NCBI RefSeq assembly: GCF_018449795.1
Contig: NZ_JAAVVE010000001.1
Span: 177,545-241,544, forward strand
Reading direction: 5' to 3'
DNA length: 64,000 bases
Source: Sphingomonas sp. dw_22
Lineage (GTDB): Bacteria > Pseudomonadota > Alphaproteobacteria > Sphingomonadales > Sphingomonadaceae
Every line of letters begins with the position of its first letter. Position 1 is the stretch's first letter. Positions 23,895 through 32,194 of the stretch are shown piece by piece. A program made the translations under genes and the position numbers. The notes under the pieces are model-generated. The model was not told the DNA's origin and made no database searches. It saw only the letters and a list, made by a program, of their open reading frames with translations.

Positions 23895-26800
23895 TCAGAA
23901 CTTGAAACGAAGCCCCAGGCGATAGGTCCGGCCGATCAGGTCATAGGGCGCGGCGGTACCGAACGACGTGCCGCTGCTGGGGATCGGCTCGGGCTGACGG
24001 TCGAACAGATTCTCCACCACGCCGAACAGTGTCACCTTGCGATTGCCGAGGCTGATGTCGTAATTCTCGGCGAGCTCGAAATACCACACCGGGTCGACAT
24101 GGTTGAGATCGTCGGCGATGCCCGTGCGGCTGGTCTCGGGCTGGTTGGTGAGCTTGCCCGAACCCAGATAGCGCGCCGTCAGGGTCGTCCGGCTCGGCCC
24201 GAGGGCATAGGTGGCGGTCATCAGGCCGCGCCACTTCAGGCTGCCGACAGTGCCCAGCGCCGCGGGAGCCGAATCGCCGGGCAGGTTGGTCTCATCCTTC
24301 AGCCGCTGCGAGACCAGCACGCGCAGGTTGATCGCGCCGGGCAGCTTCTCCGAGATGTCGCTGAGGCTGGCGCGATAGCTCGCCTCGTAATCGATGCCCT
24401 CCACGGCCACATTCTGGGCGTTGATGCCGCTGGTGAAGATGGTGGCATTCACCAGGTTGGTAGCACCCGGCGCGAGGACGATCGAGCTGCAGGCCGCCGG
24501 GTTCTGCGGCCGGTTGAAGCCATAGCACATGTCGATGATCTGCTGGGCGCCGACCGAGGTGATCGCGTCCTTGATGTCGATCTTGTACCAATCCACCGAG
24601 AGGCTGAAGCCGCGCAGCCATTGGGGGCTGTAGATGCCGCCCGCGGTCCAAGTATCGGCGATTTCCGGCGTCAGGTTCGGATTGCCGCCGCTCAGGGTGA
24701 TGTTGGGCACCTGCGGGCTGCCGGGCTGAGTCCGATCCAGATAGGCGTTCACGAACTGGCTGCTGGGAGCGAATAGATCGTTGAGGTTCGGCGCCCGGAT
24801 ATCGCGCGAGCGGGTGCCGCGCAGGCGCAGCCCATCGATCACTTCCCAGTTCAGGCCGGCCTTCCAGGTCGTCACCGCGCCGCTGGTCGAATAGTCCGTC
24901 CGGCGAACCGCGCCGTTGAACTCCAGGCTCCTCGCCACGACCGAATCCTTCAGCAGCGGCACCAGCACCTCGCCGAAGAACTCCTTCACATTATAGCCGT
25001 TAGAGCCGCCCTTGAAGTTGCCCACGTTCCAGAGCGACTGGAGCGAATAATCGTCGGCGGTCGAGGAAAAGGACTCCTTGCGATATTCGAAGCCCGCGGC
25101 GATCGAGACCGGGCCGGCCCAGGTGGAGAAGGGATTATACTGGGCGTCGATCGACCAGACATCCTGGTAGAAATCGAGATCCTGACGCGTCTGCAGCCCT
25201 TCGCTATAGCCCGTGACCCAGGCGACGGAGGCTGCGCCCAGCGATCCCTCGCCAAACAGGTTCATCGGCACGCAGCCATTGCCCGGATTGGTGAGCGTGG
25301 AGCGGCAGATCGGTGCGCCCGCCGCGACGCCCGCCACGCCGCCCGTCGCCGGATTGGCGATGGCGTCGATGGCCAGGTTGAAGCGGCTGGGGATCAGGTT
25401 GTTGTCGCGGGTGTACCACACGTCGCTATGGCCGCGCTGATAATAGGCCCGCCACTTGCCGCTGCCGAGGAAGCTGCCCTCCAGCGCCGCCAGGATGCGG
25501 TCCTGACGCCGGTAATAGCCCGCCTCGCCGATATGGGTTCCGGGCGTGTTCGTCATATCATAGAACAACCGGTTCATCTGGAACGAGGTGGCGCCCGCCG
25601 TATCCATCGCCTGCTGTACCGACACCGGGATGAAGGGATTGTCCCGGGTGATGTTGATGGCGGTGGAACCCTGGCGGTTATAGACCGCCGACCAGTTGAC
25701 CGTGTCATCCCCCGCGTAGCCCGCCTCGACGATGGCGGTGATGTTGTCGGTCAGCTCGAAGCTGAGCCGGCCATAGGTGCTCCAATGCTTGTCATCGGGC
25801 ATCAGCGACCCGCGGCCGGACATCGGCTCCACCGTGCCGCCGGCCTGTACCTGGCCCTGCTGGATCGGCCCGAAGACGAACGTGCCGACCGACCCGCCCG
25901 GGCCGAACACCATCCCCTTCAGCGGCCCCGTGGCGATCACGCCGCCCGGCGTGCTGTTGTAGCCGGCATCGGTGCGCACGATCTGGCCGGGCTGGCCGTT
26001 GGTCGCCGTCCAGTCCGGATTGTTCATCAGGCGAAGGCCCGGCTGGAACCAGTCGCGGGTATGATCGGCGAAATCGATCCCCTGCCCGTTGAAATAGGAT
26101 CCGCTGAGCAGGATATGGCCCCGGTCGCCGGCGAATTTCGCGCCATAAGCGAGATCGGCGGAGAAGACCCTGCCGTCGGCATAGTCGGTCTGGCTGACGT
26201 TCACGCTGCCCTTTAGGCCGGTGAACTTGGTGTCCAGGATGAAGTTGACGACGCCGGCAACTGCATCCGAACCATAGGCCGCCGAAGCGCCGCCCGTCAC
26301 CACATCGACCCGCTGCACGAGGTTCTGCGGCAGCAGGTTGATGTCCACCGCCGGAGACATGCCCGAGCCGACGACGCGGCGGCCGTCAAGCAGCACCAGC
26401 GTGCGGGTGACGCCCAGATCGCGGGCGCTCAACTGGTTCGCGCCGCCAGTGGCGTTGGCGAACAAGGTCGTGGTGCGCGGCGTGTTGCCCGTGCCCATCG
26501 AGGGCAACTGATTGATATAGTCGGCGATATTAGTCGGATTGCGCTCCGCGATGTCCTCGGCGCTCAGAACGGTGGTCGGCGTCGGAGCGTCATTGCCGTT
26601 GCGCACGATGCGCGAGCCGGTAACGACCAGTTCCTCCACCGGCGCGGGAGCCTCCTGCGGCTCGGCCACGGCGTCGGCCTCCGAAGCGCTCGGGCGATCC
26701 TGGCCGCGGGACGTGCTCTCGAAGCTCACGGGCTGGCGCCGGACGCTTATGGGCTGAGGCTGGGGCTCGCCGACTTTCCGCAAGGTGAGGACCGCACCGC

Positions 26801-27083
26801 CCTCGACGCGCAGGCCCGTGCCCTGGAGCAGGGCTTGCAGGGCGGCATTGGGTTGCAGGCTGCCGCGGACGCCCTTCGTCCGCTTGCCCGCCACCAACGA
26901 GCTGGAGAAGATGATCTCCTGGTTCGCCTGCCGGGCGAAGGCGTTCAGCGCGCTGCCCAGATCCCCCGCGGAAATGTCGAAATTTCGAATCTGCTGCGCG
27001 GCCGCCGCCGGCGTAGCCGCAATCCAAAGCACCATTGCCGCCGAGCTGCAGCCATAGATCGAGAAACGCCCCCTGTTGCGCAT
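23895..27083 (-). CDS. TonB-dependent receptor with N-terminal STN signalling domain
   Basis: 1062 residues: signal peptide (to ATPAAAA), STN domain at about 33-100 (FDISAGDLGSALNAFARQANQEIIFSS...), a linker, then a TonB-box/plug region (EELVVTGSRIV...; ERNPTNIADYINQLPSM) and a beta-barrel ending in GLRFKF. This is the large receptor class with an IxxLPQNL/VVTGGASAAYGSDAVAGVVNF plug, common in sphingomonads for oligosaccharides, peptides or siderophores; the substrate is not identifiable. The STN domain predicts signalling through a FecR-type partner, and the candidate ECF promoter upstream matches that of the sigma gene at 19442. The start follows GGAGGG by 5 bp. Confidence 0.92.
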   Translation of the reverse strand: MRNRGRFSIYGCSSAAMVLWIAATPAAAAQQIRNFDISAGDLGSALNAFARQANQEIIFSSSLVAGKRTKGVRGSLQPNAALQALLQGTGLRVEGGAVLTLRKVGEPQPQPISVRRQPVSFESTSRGQDRPSASEADAVAEPQEAPAPVEELVVTGSRIVRNGNDAPTPTTVLSAEDIAERNPTNIADYINQLPSMGTGNTPRTTTLFANATGGANQLSARDLGVTRTLVLLDGRRVVGSGMSPAVDINLLPQNLVQRVDVVTGGASAAYGSDAVAGVVNFILDTKFTGLKGSVNVSQTDYADGRVFSADLAYGAKFAGDRGHILLSGSYFNGQGIDFADHTRDWFQPGLRLMNNPDWTATNGQPGQIVRTDAGYNSTPGGVIATGPLKGMVFGPGGSVGTFVFGPIQQGQVQAGGTVEPMSGRGSLMPDDKHWSTYGRLSFELTDNITAIVEAGYAGDDTVNWSAVYNRQGSTAINITRDNPFIPVSVQQAMDTAGATSFQMNRLFYDMTNTPGTHIGEAGYYRRQDRILAALEGSFLGSGKWRAYYQRGHSDVWYTRDNNLIPSRFNLAIDAIANPATGGVAGVAAGAPICRSTLTNPGNGCVPMNLFGEGSLGAASVAWVTGYSEGLQTRQDLDFYQDVWSIDAQYNPFSTWAGPVSIAAGFEYRKESFSSTADDYSLQSLWNVGNFKGGSNGYNVKEFFGEVLVPLLKDSVVARSLEFNGAVRRTDYSTSGAVTTWKAGLNWEVIDGLRLRGTRSRDIRAPNLNDLFAPSSQFVNAYLDRTQPGSPQVPNITLSGGNPNLTPEIADTWTAGGIYSPQWLRGFSLSVDWYKIDIKDAITSVGAQQIIDMCYGFNRPQNPAACSSIVLAPGATNLVNATIFTSGINAQNVAVEGIDYEASYRASLSDISEKLPGAINLRVLVSQRLKDETNLPGDSAPAALGTVGSLKWRGLMTATYALGPSRTTLTARYLGSGKLTNQPETSRTGIADDLNHVDPVWYFELAENYDISLGNRKVTLFGVVENLFDRQPEPIPSSGTSFGTAAPYDLIGRTYRLGLRFKF

Positions 27084-27125
27084 TTAGACCCTCCACGCCG
27101 CGTTCATCGCGGTTTCCGTTTCATG

Positions 27126-27149
27126 AGACGCAGAGGAAACTCGATCCCG
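27126..27149 (-). promoter_or_regulatory. Candidate ECF-sigma promoter of the STN TonB receptor
   Basis: On the minus strand: CGGGAT (27144-27149), 13 bp, CGTCT (27126-27130), with seven T residues just upstream. Both elements and the spacing are identical to the sequence upstream of the ECF sigma gene. Confidence 0.55.
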
Positions 27150-27249
27150 CCAAAAAAATGTCACATGACGGCCGAAAGGCTCCGGCGGCACGGAGCCGCC
27201 CGGTTGAAATCTCCTGAATTGCCGGTCCGGATCGCGGCTGTGTCGTCTG

Positions 27250-27903
27250 CTACCCCGGACCGGAAAGGCGGCCGGCGGGGTCCACGACCAGGACAAGGCG
27301 CGTGCGGCCGGTTCCCGTGATCGGCGGCGAGCGGTGGATGATCGGATCGCGGGGTGCCCAGGTCCGTCCCTTGAACATCGCCACCGCGCCTGTGCCCAGC
27401 GTGCGAACCCGGTGCGGCGCCGGCGGCACGCCTGCCGCGAGATGTGCCGCCGCCTGGGCATCGAGCCATTCCGTGCCGGGGCCCGAATAGGTCGTAATCA
27501 TCCGCGCGGTCACATAATCGGCATGGAAACGCCGACATGCATTGCCGGTCACCTGTTCGAGCCTGATCTCCACCGAGGGCAGGTCCATGACCCGGGCATA
27601 GCGCTCCGCCAGGGCCGCGATGTCCGCCGCCAGAAGCGCGAGCCCCGCCTGACGGCAACCGGCTTCCTCGAACGCGAGGCGCATCTCGCGAGCGACGTTC
27701 CCGACATCCGCGGTGAAGCGGACGAACTCGACATCGCCGAAATCGAGCGCGTCGAGCACCGCCGATAGACCGGCGGGCAAGGCCCGCTCCCAGATCGCGA
27801 GATTGATGCCGGGCAGCAACAGGGCGCCGAGGATCGAGGGCGCATCACCGGCGGCAACATGCACCGGAACATCGGCGCCGCGCGTCTCGAGATCGGCAAG
27901 CAT
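27250..27903 (-). CDS. DUF1826 family protein, zinc-starvation associated
   Basis: 217 residues. The family pattern is visible in CRRFHADYVTARMITTYSGPGTEWL near residue 125-150, then FKGRTW and HRSPPI toward the C-terminus. The His/Asp arrangement (FHxDY...HRSPP) could bind a metal, but no function is established. The ATG overlaps the stop of the zigA-like gene (TGATG), so the pair is coupled. DUF1826 genes are known companions of COG0523 GTPases in Zur regulons, which fits the Zur box at the head of this operon. Confidence 0.85.
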   Translation of the reverse strand: MLADLETRGADVPVHVAAGDAPSILGALLLPGINLAIWERALPAGLSAVLDALDFGDVEFVRFTADVGNVAREMRLAFEEAGCRQAGLALLAADIAALAERYARVMDLPSVEIRLEQVTGNACRRFHADYVTARMITTYSGPGTEWLDAQAAAHLAAGVPPAPHRVRTLGTGAVAMFKGRTWAPRDPIIHRSPPITGTGRTRLVLVVDPAGRLSGPG

Positions 27904-29120
27904 CACGCCGGCTCCGGCGCGCACACGCCCCAGGCGGGGAACGGATCGTCGAGACCGGCCCAGAGCTGCGGCGTGAGCGCGGTCGAACGTAGAAGGCAGG
28001 CGTCGAGATCCGCGCGGATCCTGGCTTCATCCATGTCGATTCCGATGAACACCAGCTCCTGGCGGCGATCGCCCCAGACCGGATCCCAATGCTGGCCGAC
28101 ATGTCGATCGAACGCCTCCTGCTCCGGCCAGCGCTCGCGCGGCACCGCGGCCCACCAGCGCCCAAGCGCCGCCGTCGTCGTCTGCGCGCCGGCCTGGGCG
28201 AGCTCGCCCACCCAATCGGGCCGCGTGGCCAGCCAGAAATGCCCCTTGGCACGGATCACGCCCGGCCAGTGCGCGGTGGCGAAGGCATGGAACTTGCGCG
28301 GATCGAAGGGCTGGCGGGCACGATAGACGAAGCTCTCGATCCCGAATTCCTCGGTCTCAGGCCGATGCGACGCGAAGCCGTACAGCTCCTTGGCCCAGAG
28401 CGGATGCGTCTCCGCGCTGTCCGGATCGAACAGGCCGGTTTCGAGGATCGCATCGAGCGGAACGCGACCCCAGCTCGCCTCGACGATGCGGGCATCGACG
28501 TTGAGCGAAGCGACGAGCTTGCGGACGACTGCGAGCTGTTCGGGCGCTACCGCGTCGGCCTTGTTGATGACCACGACATCGGCGAACTCGATCTGCTCGA
28601 CAAGCAGGCCGACCAGGCTGCGCCGATCGTCCTCGCCCAGCGATTCGCCGCGATCGGCAAGGAAGTCCTGGCTCGAATAATCCCGCAGCAGATTGAGCGC
28701 ATCGACCACGGTGACCATCGTATCGAGCCGCGCCACCTGCGACAGGCTCACGCCCTGCTCATCCTCGAACGAGAAGGTCGCCGCAACCGGCAGCGGCTCG
28801 GAGATGCCGGTGCTCTCGATCACGAGATCGTCGAACCCGCCCGCCTCCGCGAGCGCACGCACTTCGTGCAGCAGATCCTCGCGCAGCGTGCAGCAGATAC
28901 AGCCGTTGGTCATCTCGACCAGCGTCTCCTCGGCCCGCGCGAGCGCCGCCTCGCCGCCGCGGACGAGGTCCGCGTCGATGTTCACTTCCGACATGTCGTT
29001 GACGATGACCGCAACGCGGCGGCCTTCGCGATTGGCGAGGATGTGGTTGAGGAGCGTGGTCTTGCCCGCGCCCAGGAAGCCGGAAAGGACCGTGACCGGC
29101 AGGCGATTGTCGTTCGTCAT
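27903..29120 (-). CDS. zigA: COG0523 GTPase, zinc metallochaperone ZigA-like
   Basis: 405 residues. Walker [10 protein letters not shown] at about 14-22, the metal-binding CxCC in [12 protein letters not shown] (Cys74, 76, 77), a Walker B-like LVIESTGIS, and NKAD for guanine specificity. A C-terminal CobW domain follows ([14 protein letters not shown]...). ZigA-type proteins are made under zinc limitation and are thought to hand zinc to client enzymes. The start MTNDNRL at 29120 is preferred: residues encoded further upstream lie in the phosphatase 3' end and look random. It is followed by DUF1826 with a one-base overlap and preceded by the phosphatase 10 bp upstream. Confidence 0.93.
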   Translation of the reverse strand: MTNDNRLPVTVLSGFLGAGKTTLLNHILANREGRRVAVIVNDMSEVNIDADLVRGGEAALARAEETLVEMTNGCICCTLREDLLHEVRALAEAGGFDDLVIESTGISEPLPVAATFSFEDEQGVSLSQVARLDTMVTVVDALNLLRDYSSQDFLADRGESLGEDDRRSLVGLLVEQIEFADVVVINKADAVAPEQLAVVRKLVASLNVDARIVEASWGRVPLDAILETGLFDPDSAETHPLWAKELYGFASHRPETEEFGIESFVYRARQPFDPRKFHAFATAHWPGVIRAKGHFWLATRPDWVGELAQAGAQTTTAALGRWWAAVPRERWPEQEAFDRHVGQHWDPVWGDRRQELVFIGIDMDEARIRADLDACLLRSTALTPQLWAGLDDPFPAWGVCAPEPA

Positions 29121-29130
29121 ATGGGCCCCC

Positions 29131-29922
29131 TTAGAGAATGGGCTGCGCGACCAGCGCCGCTTCCCGCTCGCATTGCGCACGGTCGGGCACGGTTGCAGCG
29201 GCGCTGCCGCGCAGCGCCGCCAGTTCGGCACGCGCCGCCGCAAGATCGGCCTGGAACTCGGGCGAGCCGGCCATGGCGGTCAGCGTCGCGCCGGCGGACA
29301 GCCGCCCACCTTCCACCGCACTGGCATTGTGCACCCCGCAGACGATCCGGCTCTCGCCAAAGGCGCGGCCCCGCGCGAGGATCGCGGTCGCCCGATCGGG
29401 CGCGAGTTGCGCCAGCAGCGTCGCCCAGGTCCAGCCGAGCGTGGTGTGGCCGGAGGGATAGTCGAAGCTACCCTGGAGCTGCACCGCCGGCTGGCAGACG
29501 GCGCCGCTGTCGATCTGGTAGGGCCGCAACCGGCGATAATGGTCTTTCGCGATTCCCGTGGCATGCCCGGTATCGGCGGACGCGCGCGCCACCAGGGCGG
29601 CGAGACGGGGCGCGTTCTCGGGCGTGAGCACGACACCCACGGCGCAACTGAAGTCCCGCATCATATCCGCCTGCCCGGTCTTCACGTCGTTGACGGCGAG
29701 CTTCCAGCGCGGGGTGTCGAGGAGCGCGCGCGTGGTCTTGTAGATCGCGCGATCGGCTTCATAGCGCGCATCGCCCCGCTCGGGCGCGGGCGGCAGCACC
29801 GCGAGAATGTCGAAGCTGCCCAGCGCCAGATAGCCCGCCGGGTGGGACTGGGCCATCGCGATCGTGGCGGCCGCGGGCAAGGCAATGGTGGCCAGGGCGA
29901 AAATGAGTTTTCCGAACCTCAC
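29131..29922 (-). CDS. Exported class A acid phosphatase/PAP2-family protein with altered third motif
   Basis: 263 residues with a signal peptide ([24 protein letters not shown]). The three PAP2 motifs are K-x6-RP (KDHYRRLRP), YPSGHTT, and SR-x5-H ([13 protein letters not shown]). In the usual SR-x5-H-x3-D the last residue is Asp; here it is Ala, so the charge relay to the nucleophilic His is altered. Start: GTG at 29922, 8 bp after AGGAG and overlapping the stop of a 39-codon upstream frame (GTGA). The gene lies in the Zur-box operon with zigA and DUF1826, where it could recycle phosphate or replace a metal-dependent phosphatase. PAP2 enzymes need no metal, which would suit zinc starvation (inference). 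Confidence 0.85.
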   Translation of the reverse strand: MRFGKLIFALATIALPAAATIAMAQSHPAGYLALGSFDILAVLPPAPERGDARYEADRAIYKTTRALLDTPRWKLAVNDVKTGQADMMRDFSCAVGVVLTPENAPRLAALVARASADTGHATGIAKDHYRRLRPYQIDSGAVCQPAVQLQGSFDYPSGHTTLGWTWATLLAQLAPDRATAILARGRAFGESRIVCGVHNASAVEGGRLSAGATLTAMAGSPEFQADLAAARAELAALRGSAAATVPDRAQCEREAALVAQPIL

Positions 29923-30038
29923 CGGATTTTCTCCTGCCACGTGGCGGCCGTCCGCGCACGGCGGCCTGGACGCTGCTGTCGCAGCTTGACGAACGCCGCC
30001 GACAGGCCGGTACGGGGCTTGGCAAATCTCATGGGCAT
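29919..30038 (-). CDS. Small coupled frame of 39 codons upstream of the phosphatase
   Basis: Encodes MPMRFAKPRTGLSAAFVKLR and a basic tail. AGGG lies close before its ATG, and its stop codon overlaps the phosphatase GTG start by four bases (GTGA), the usual sign of translational coupling. It is the first frame after the Zur box. No family is recognised; it could be a leader peptide rather than a functional protein. Confidence 0.45.
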   Translation of the reverse strand: MPMRFAKPRTGLSAAFVKLRQQRPGRRARTAATWQEKIR

Positions 30039-30080
30039 ATCCCTTTTCGGTTGCACGCTACGATATCGGTTGCACTGAAT

Positions 30081-30098
30081 GATATGTTGTATCATTAC
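30081..30098. promoter_or_regulatory. Zur box between the divergent zur and zigA operons
   Basis: GATATGTTGTATCATTAC matches the dyad GATATG-N-TGCA-N-CATATC (best copy at 34508) at 15 of 18 positions. It lies 11 bp upstream of the merC-like start and 43 bp upstream of the minus-strand operon, so one site could control both directions. Confidence 0.7.
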
Positions 30099-30108
30099 AC
30101 GACTCGTT

Positions 30109-30534
30109 ATGCAGGAATCCATCGAAAAGACAAGCGGAACCAATCCGGCCGCGACACTACGCACGGACTGGATCGAGCGCGCGGCGGTCGGGGCGTCCCT
30201 GCTCTGCCTGGTGCATTGCCTCGCGCTGCCGCTGCTGATCGCCGCGCTGCCCGCGCTGTCGAATATCCTGGCGATGCCGGAGAGCATCCATCTCTGGATA
30301 CTCGCGTTCGCGGTGCCGACCTCGCTGCTGGCCTTACTCACCGGCCGGGCACGCCATGGCGCGATCTGGCCGGTCGTCATCGGCATCGCCGGACTGGCCC
30401 TGCTCGCGCTCGGCACCCTGGTCTGGGGAAAGACCGCCGCGGAAACCCCGATAACCGTGGCCGGCAGCCTGTCGCTAGCGCTGGCGCACATCCTGAACTG
30501 GCGGCTTCGCCATGCGCGGCACAGCCATGGCTAA
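30109..30534 (+). CDS. MerC-domain membrane protein
   Basis: 141 residues with four predicted membrane helices and the MerC-like N-terminus ASLLCLVHCLALPLL, where the Cys pair (LCLVHC) lies in helix 1 as in mercury-transport proteins. The C-terminal tail is His-rich (RHARHSHG). The start at 30109 lies just after the Zur box. The 3' end overlaps the zur start by 8 bp. MerC-like proteins encoded with Zur are inferred to move zinc or another soft metal; mercury transport is not implied. Confidence 0.85.
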   Translation: MQESIEKTSGTNPAATLRTDWIERAAVGASLLCLVHCLALPLLIAALPALSNILAMPESIHLWILAFAVPTSLLALLTGRARHGAIWPVVIGIAGLALLALGTLVWGKTAAETPITVAGSLSLALAHILNWRLRHARHSHG

Positions 30535-30946
30535 GGCGCCAAGGCGTCCCGCCGGCGAGTTGCGCGAGCGCGTCCTGCGGATGCTCCAACATTCGAAGCG
30601 GCCGCTGAGCGGCTTCGAGCTGACCGACCGGCTGGGCGAACGCGGCAAACGTCTGCATCACAGCCAGATATTCCGCGCGCTCGATCAGCTATGCCGCAGC
30701 CAGATCATTCGGAAGGTCGCGCTGACCAGCAGCTATGCCTTTGGCGGGGACACCCGGCAGGTCAGCCTGCTCTGCTCGGCCTGCGGCGAAATCGTGGCGG
30801 TAGAGGCCGAGGCCGGCTTCGCCCTGCTCGATCGACTGGCGGCGTCGAACCGCTTCATGGTCGGCAGCTATGTCGTCGAGGTGCCGGGCATTTGCCGGAA
30901 ATGCGGCGATGCCCGGCGCCCGGATCAGGATCCCAGCCAGGAATAG
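30527..30946 (+). CDS. zur: Fur-family regulator, Zur
   Basis: 139 residues. Winged-helix N-terminus (ELRERVLRMLQHSKRPLSGFELTDRL...HHSQIFRALDQL), then a metal-binding dimerisation half with two CxxC pairs: Cys83/Cys86 (LLCSACGE) and Cys123/Cys126 (GICRKCGD). The order is that of Zur/Fur proteins. The His-rich regulatory motif usual between them is reduced here (AEAGFALLDRL). Context argues for Zur: zigA, DUF1826, merC, a ZnuD-like receptor and several copies of one dyad. It represses target genes when zinc is plentiful. Cotranscription with the merC-like gene implies autoregulation. Confidence 0.88.
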   Translation: MAKAPRRPAGELRERVLRMLQHSKRPLSGFELTDRLGERGKRLHHSQIFRALDQLCRSQIIRKVALTSSYAFGGDTRQVSLLCSACGEIVAVEAEAGFALLDRLAASNRFMVGSYVVEVPGICRKCGDARRPDQDPSQE

Positions 30947-31185
30947 GCCCTGCGCACATAGGGATCATTGTCGCGGAGCACCGACAACAGCCCCTTTTTT
31001 GGCTTGCCGCGCCCGCTCGATCGCGTGCCGACGCTGCCCGCCATGCGCTCCACGCGGATGTCGGGATCGGCGACCCGGGCGCCGCCGAAGGACGGCCCGC
31101 CCATATCCCCGCGCGTCGTCGCCTGCGCAGGGGACGCAGCGAGCGCGAACCCGCAGGCCATGGTCAGGAAGACAGCGTACCGCAT
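30925..31185 (-). CDS. Small exported protein of unknown function
   Basis: 86 residues with a clear signal peptide (MRYAVFLTMACGFALAASPAQA), then a Gly/Arg-rich segment and a C-terminus PYVRRAYSWLGS. I do not recognise it. It is the last gene of the Zur-box operon that starts with the TlpA-like protein, 46 bp after the second DUF3299 gene. Its 3' end overlaps the zur 3' end by 22 bp on the opposite strand. Confidence 0.65.
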   Translation of the reverse strand: MRYAVFLTMACGFALAASPAQATTRGDMGGPSFGGARVADPDIRVERMAGSVGTRSSGRGKPKKGLLSVLRDNDPYVRRAYSWLGS

Positions 31186-31231
31186 CGAATTTTCTCCACT
31201 GGTGATACTCGAAATCGGAACCGCGGCATCG

Positions 31232-31702
31232 CTAACGCACCGAAGCGCCGCTCATCTGGAAGAACAGGCCGTTGTCGCCCTTGTTCTGCAGGCCGAAAAT
31301 GCCGGTGACGTTCACCAGCCGCTCGACAAAGGCGATCGGCTTGGCGGTACGCACCTCGACCACTTCGTTCGGTTCGCCCGGAGGACAGAAGGCGCAGACC
31401 GGCGTGTATTTGGACAACAGGAAATGCGTGCCCCGCGTCGCGGTATCGAGCGGCATGATGAAGCCCGTCAGGGTGATGCTCTTGCCCGCCAGCGCCTTCA
31501 CCGCCGGCGGATGCGTCGCGGTGAAGATGCCCTGCGCTTCGTTCATTCCGATCCGCGTCGTCCGCAGCGTGGCCCAGAGCGGCGAGCGGCCCTGCGGCAA
31601 GTGCGCCTGTGCCTGGCGCTCGCCGGCACCCTGGCTCTGCGCGCCGACCGGCGCCGGCAGCATTGCCGCGAGCGCGATGAAGGGGAGAACGGCCTTGCGC
31701 AT
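31232..31702 (-). CDS. Exported DUF3299 protein, second of a pair
   Basis: 156 residues: signal peptide (MRKAVLPFIALAAMLPAPVGA), a region SITLTGFIMPLDTATRGTHFLLSKYTP and the hallmark CAFCPPGEPNEVVEV, a CxxC followed by Pro-Pro and a Glu. The domain resembles an OB-like fold and the CxxC/Glu/His set could bind a metal. It abuts the upstream DUF3299 gene (TAGATG). DUF3299 genes accompany a Zur-regulated MacB/FtsX-type ABC transporter in other proteobacteria (Pseudomonas PA4063-PA4066 is the example I recall), so a periplasmic role in zinc import is likely. Confidence 0.85.
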   Translation of the reverse strand: MRKAVLPFIALAAMLPAPVGAQSQGAGERQAQAHLPQGRSPLWATLRTTRIGMNEAQGIFTATHPPAVKALAGKSITLTGFIMPLDTATRGTHFLLSKYTPVCAFCPPGEPNEVVEVRTAKPIAFVERLVNVTGIFGLQNKGDNGLFFQMSGASVR

Positions 31703-32194
31703 CTAGCTCACCTTTGCTTGGTCGAGACGATAGAAAAGCCCCTGCTCGCTACGCCGCACGAGGTGGAGCCGGCCTTCGACCGCAATCGGCCCCTGCGTGT
31801 AGTCGAACGGCTTCAGCGCGAAGACCTCGATCGCTTCGGTCGGCTCGTTGGGAGGGCAGAAGGGGCAGCCGGAGCTGCGCCGCGTGATGACGAAATGCGC
31901 GGAATGGGTCGTCGCCTCGATCGGGAGCATATAGCCCATGATCGAGACATGCGCGCCCTCCATCTTGGCCATGCTGGGGCTGAAATCCGCGCGATACTCG
32001 CCCTTTGCCTCGTCGGCGGTGATCTTGGCATCGTGGAACATGCCCCAGCGCGCATCGTCCTCGTGATCGAGCGTGCCGTTTCCGTTCGGGCCCCATCGCC
32101 GCACCGTGCCGCCGGGATAGAATTGGGCGGACGCGGGCGCCGCGCCGCAAATGCCGAGCAGCAATCCTGCGATCAGGAGAAACTTCCCATTCAT
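31703..32194 (-). CDS. Exported DUF3299 protein, first of a pair
   Basis: 163 residues with a signal peptide (to ASA). It shares with its downstream neighbour the motifs GYMLPIEATTHSAHFVITRR and CPFCPPNEPTEAIEV. It also carries an extra N-terminal stretch with a DxNGxxxxxE-like DHEDDARWGMFHDAK, Asp/His-rich and possibly metal-binding. It overlaps the permease stop by 4 bp (ATGA). The two paralogs next to one transporter suggest distinct binding or relay steps. Confidence 0.85.
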   Translation of the reverse strand: MNGKFLLIAGLLLGICGAAPASAQFYPGGTVRRWGPNGNGTLDHEDDARWGMFHDAKITADEAKGEYRADFSPSMAKMEGAHVSIMGYMLPIEATTHSAHFVITRRSSGCPFCPPNEPTEAIEVFALKPFDYTQGPIAVEGRLHLVRRSEQGLFYRLDQAKVS

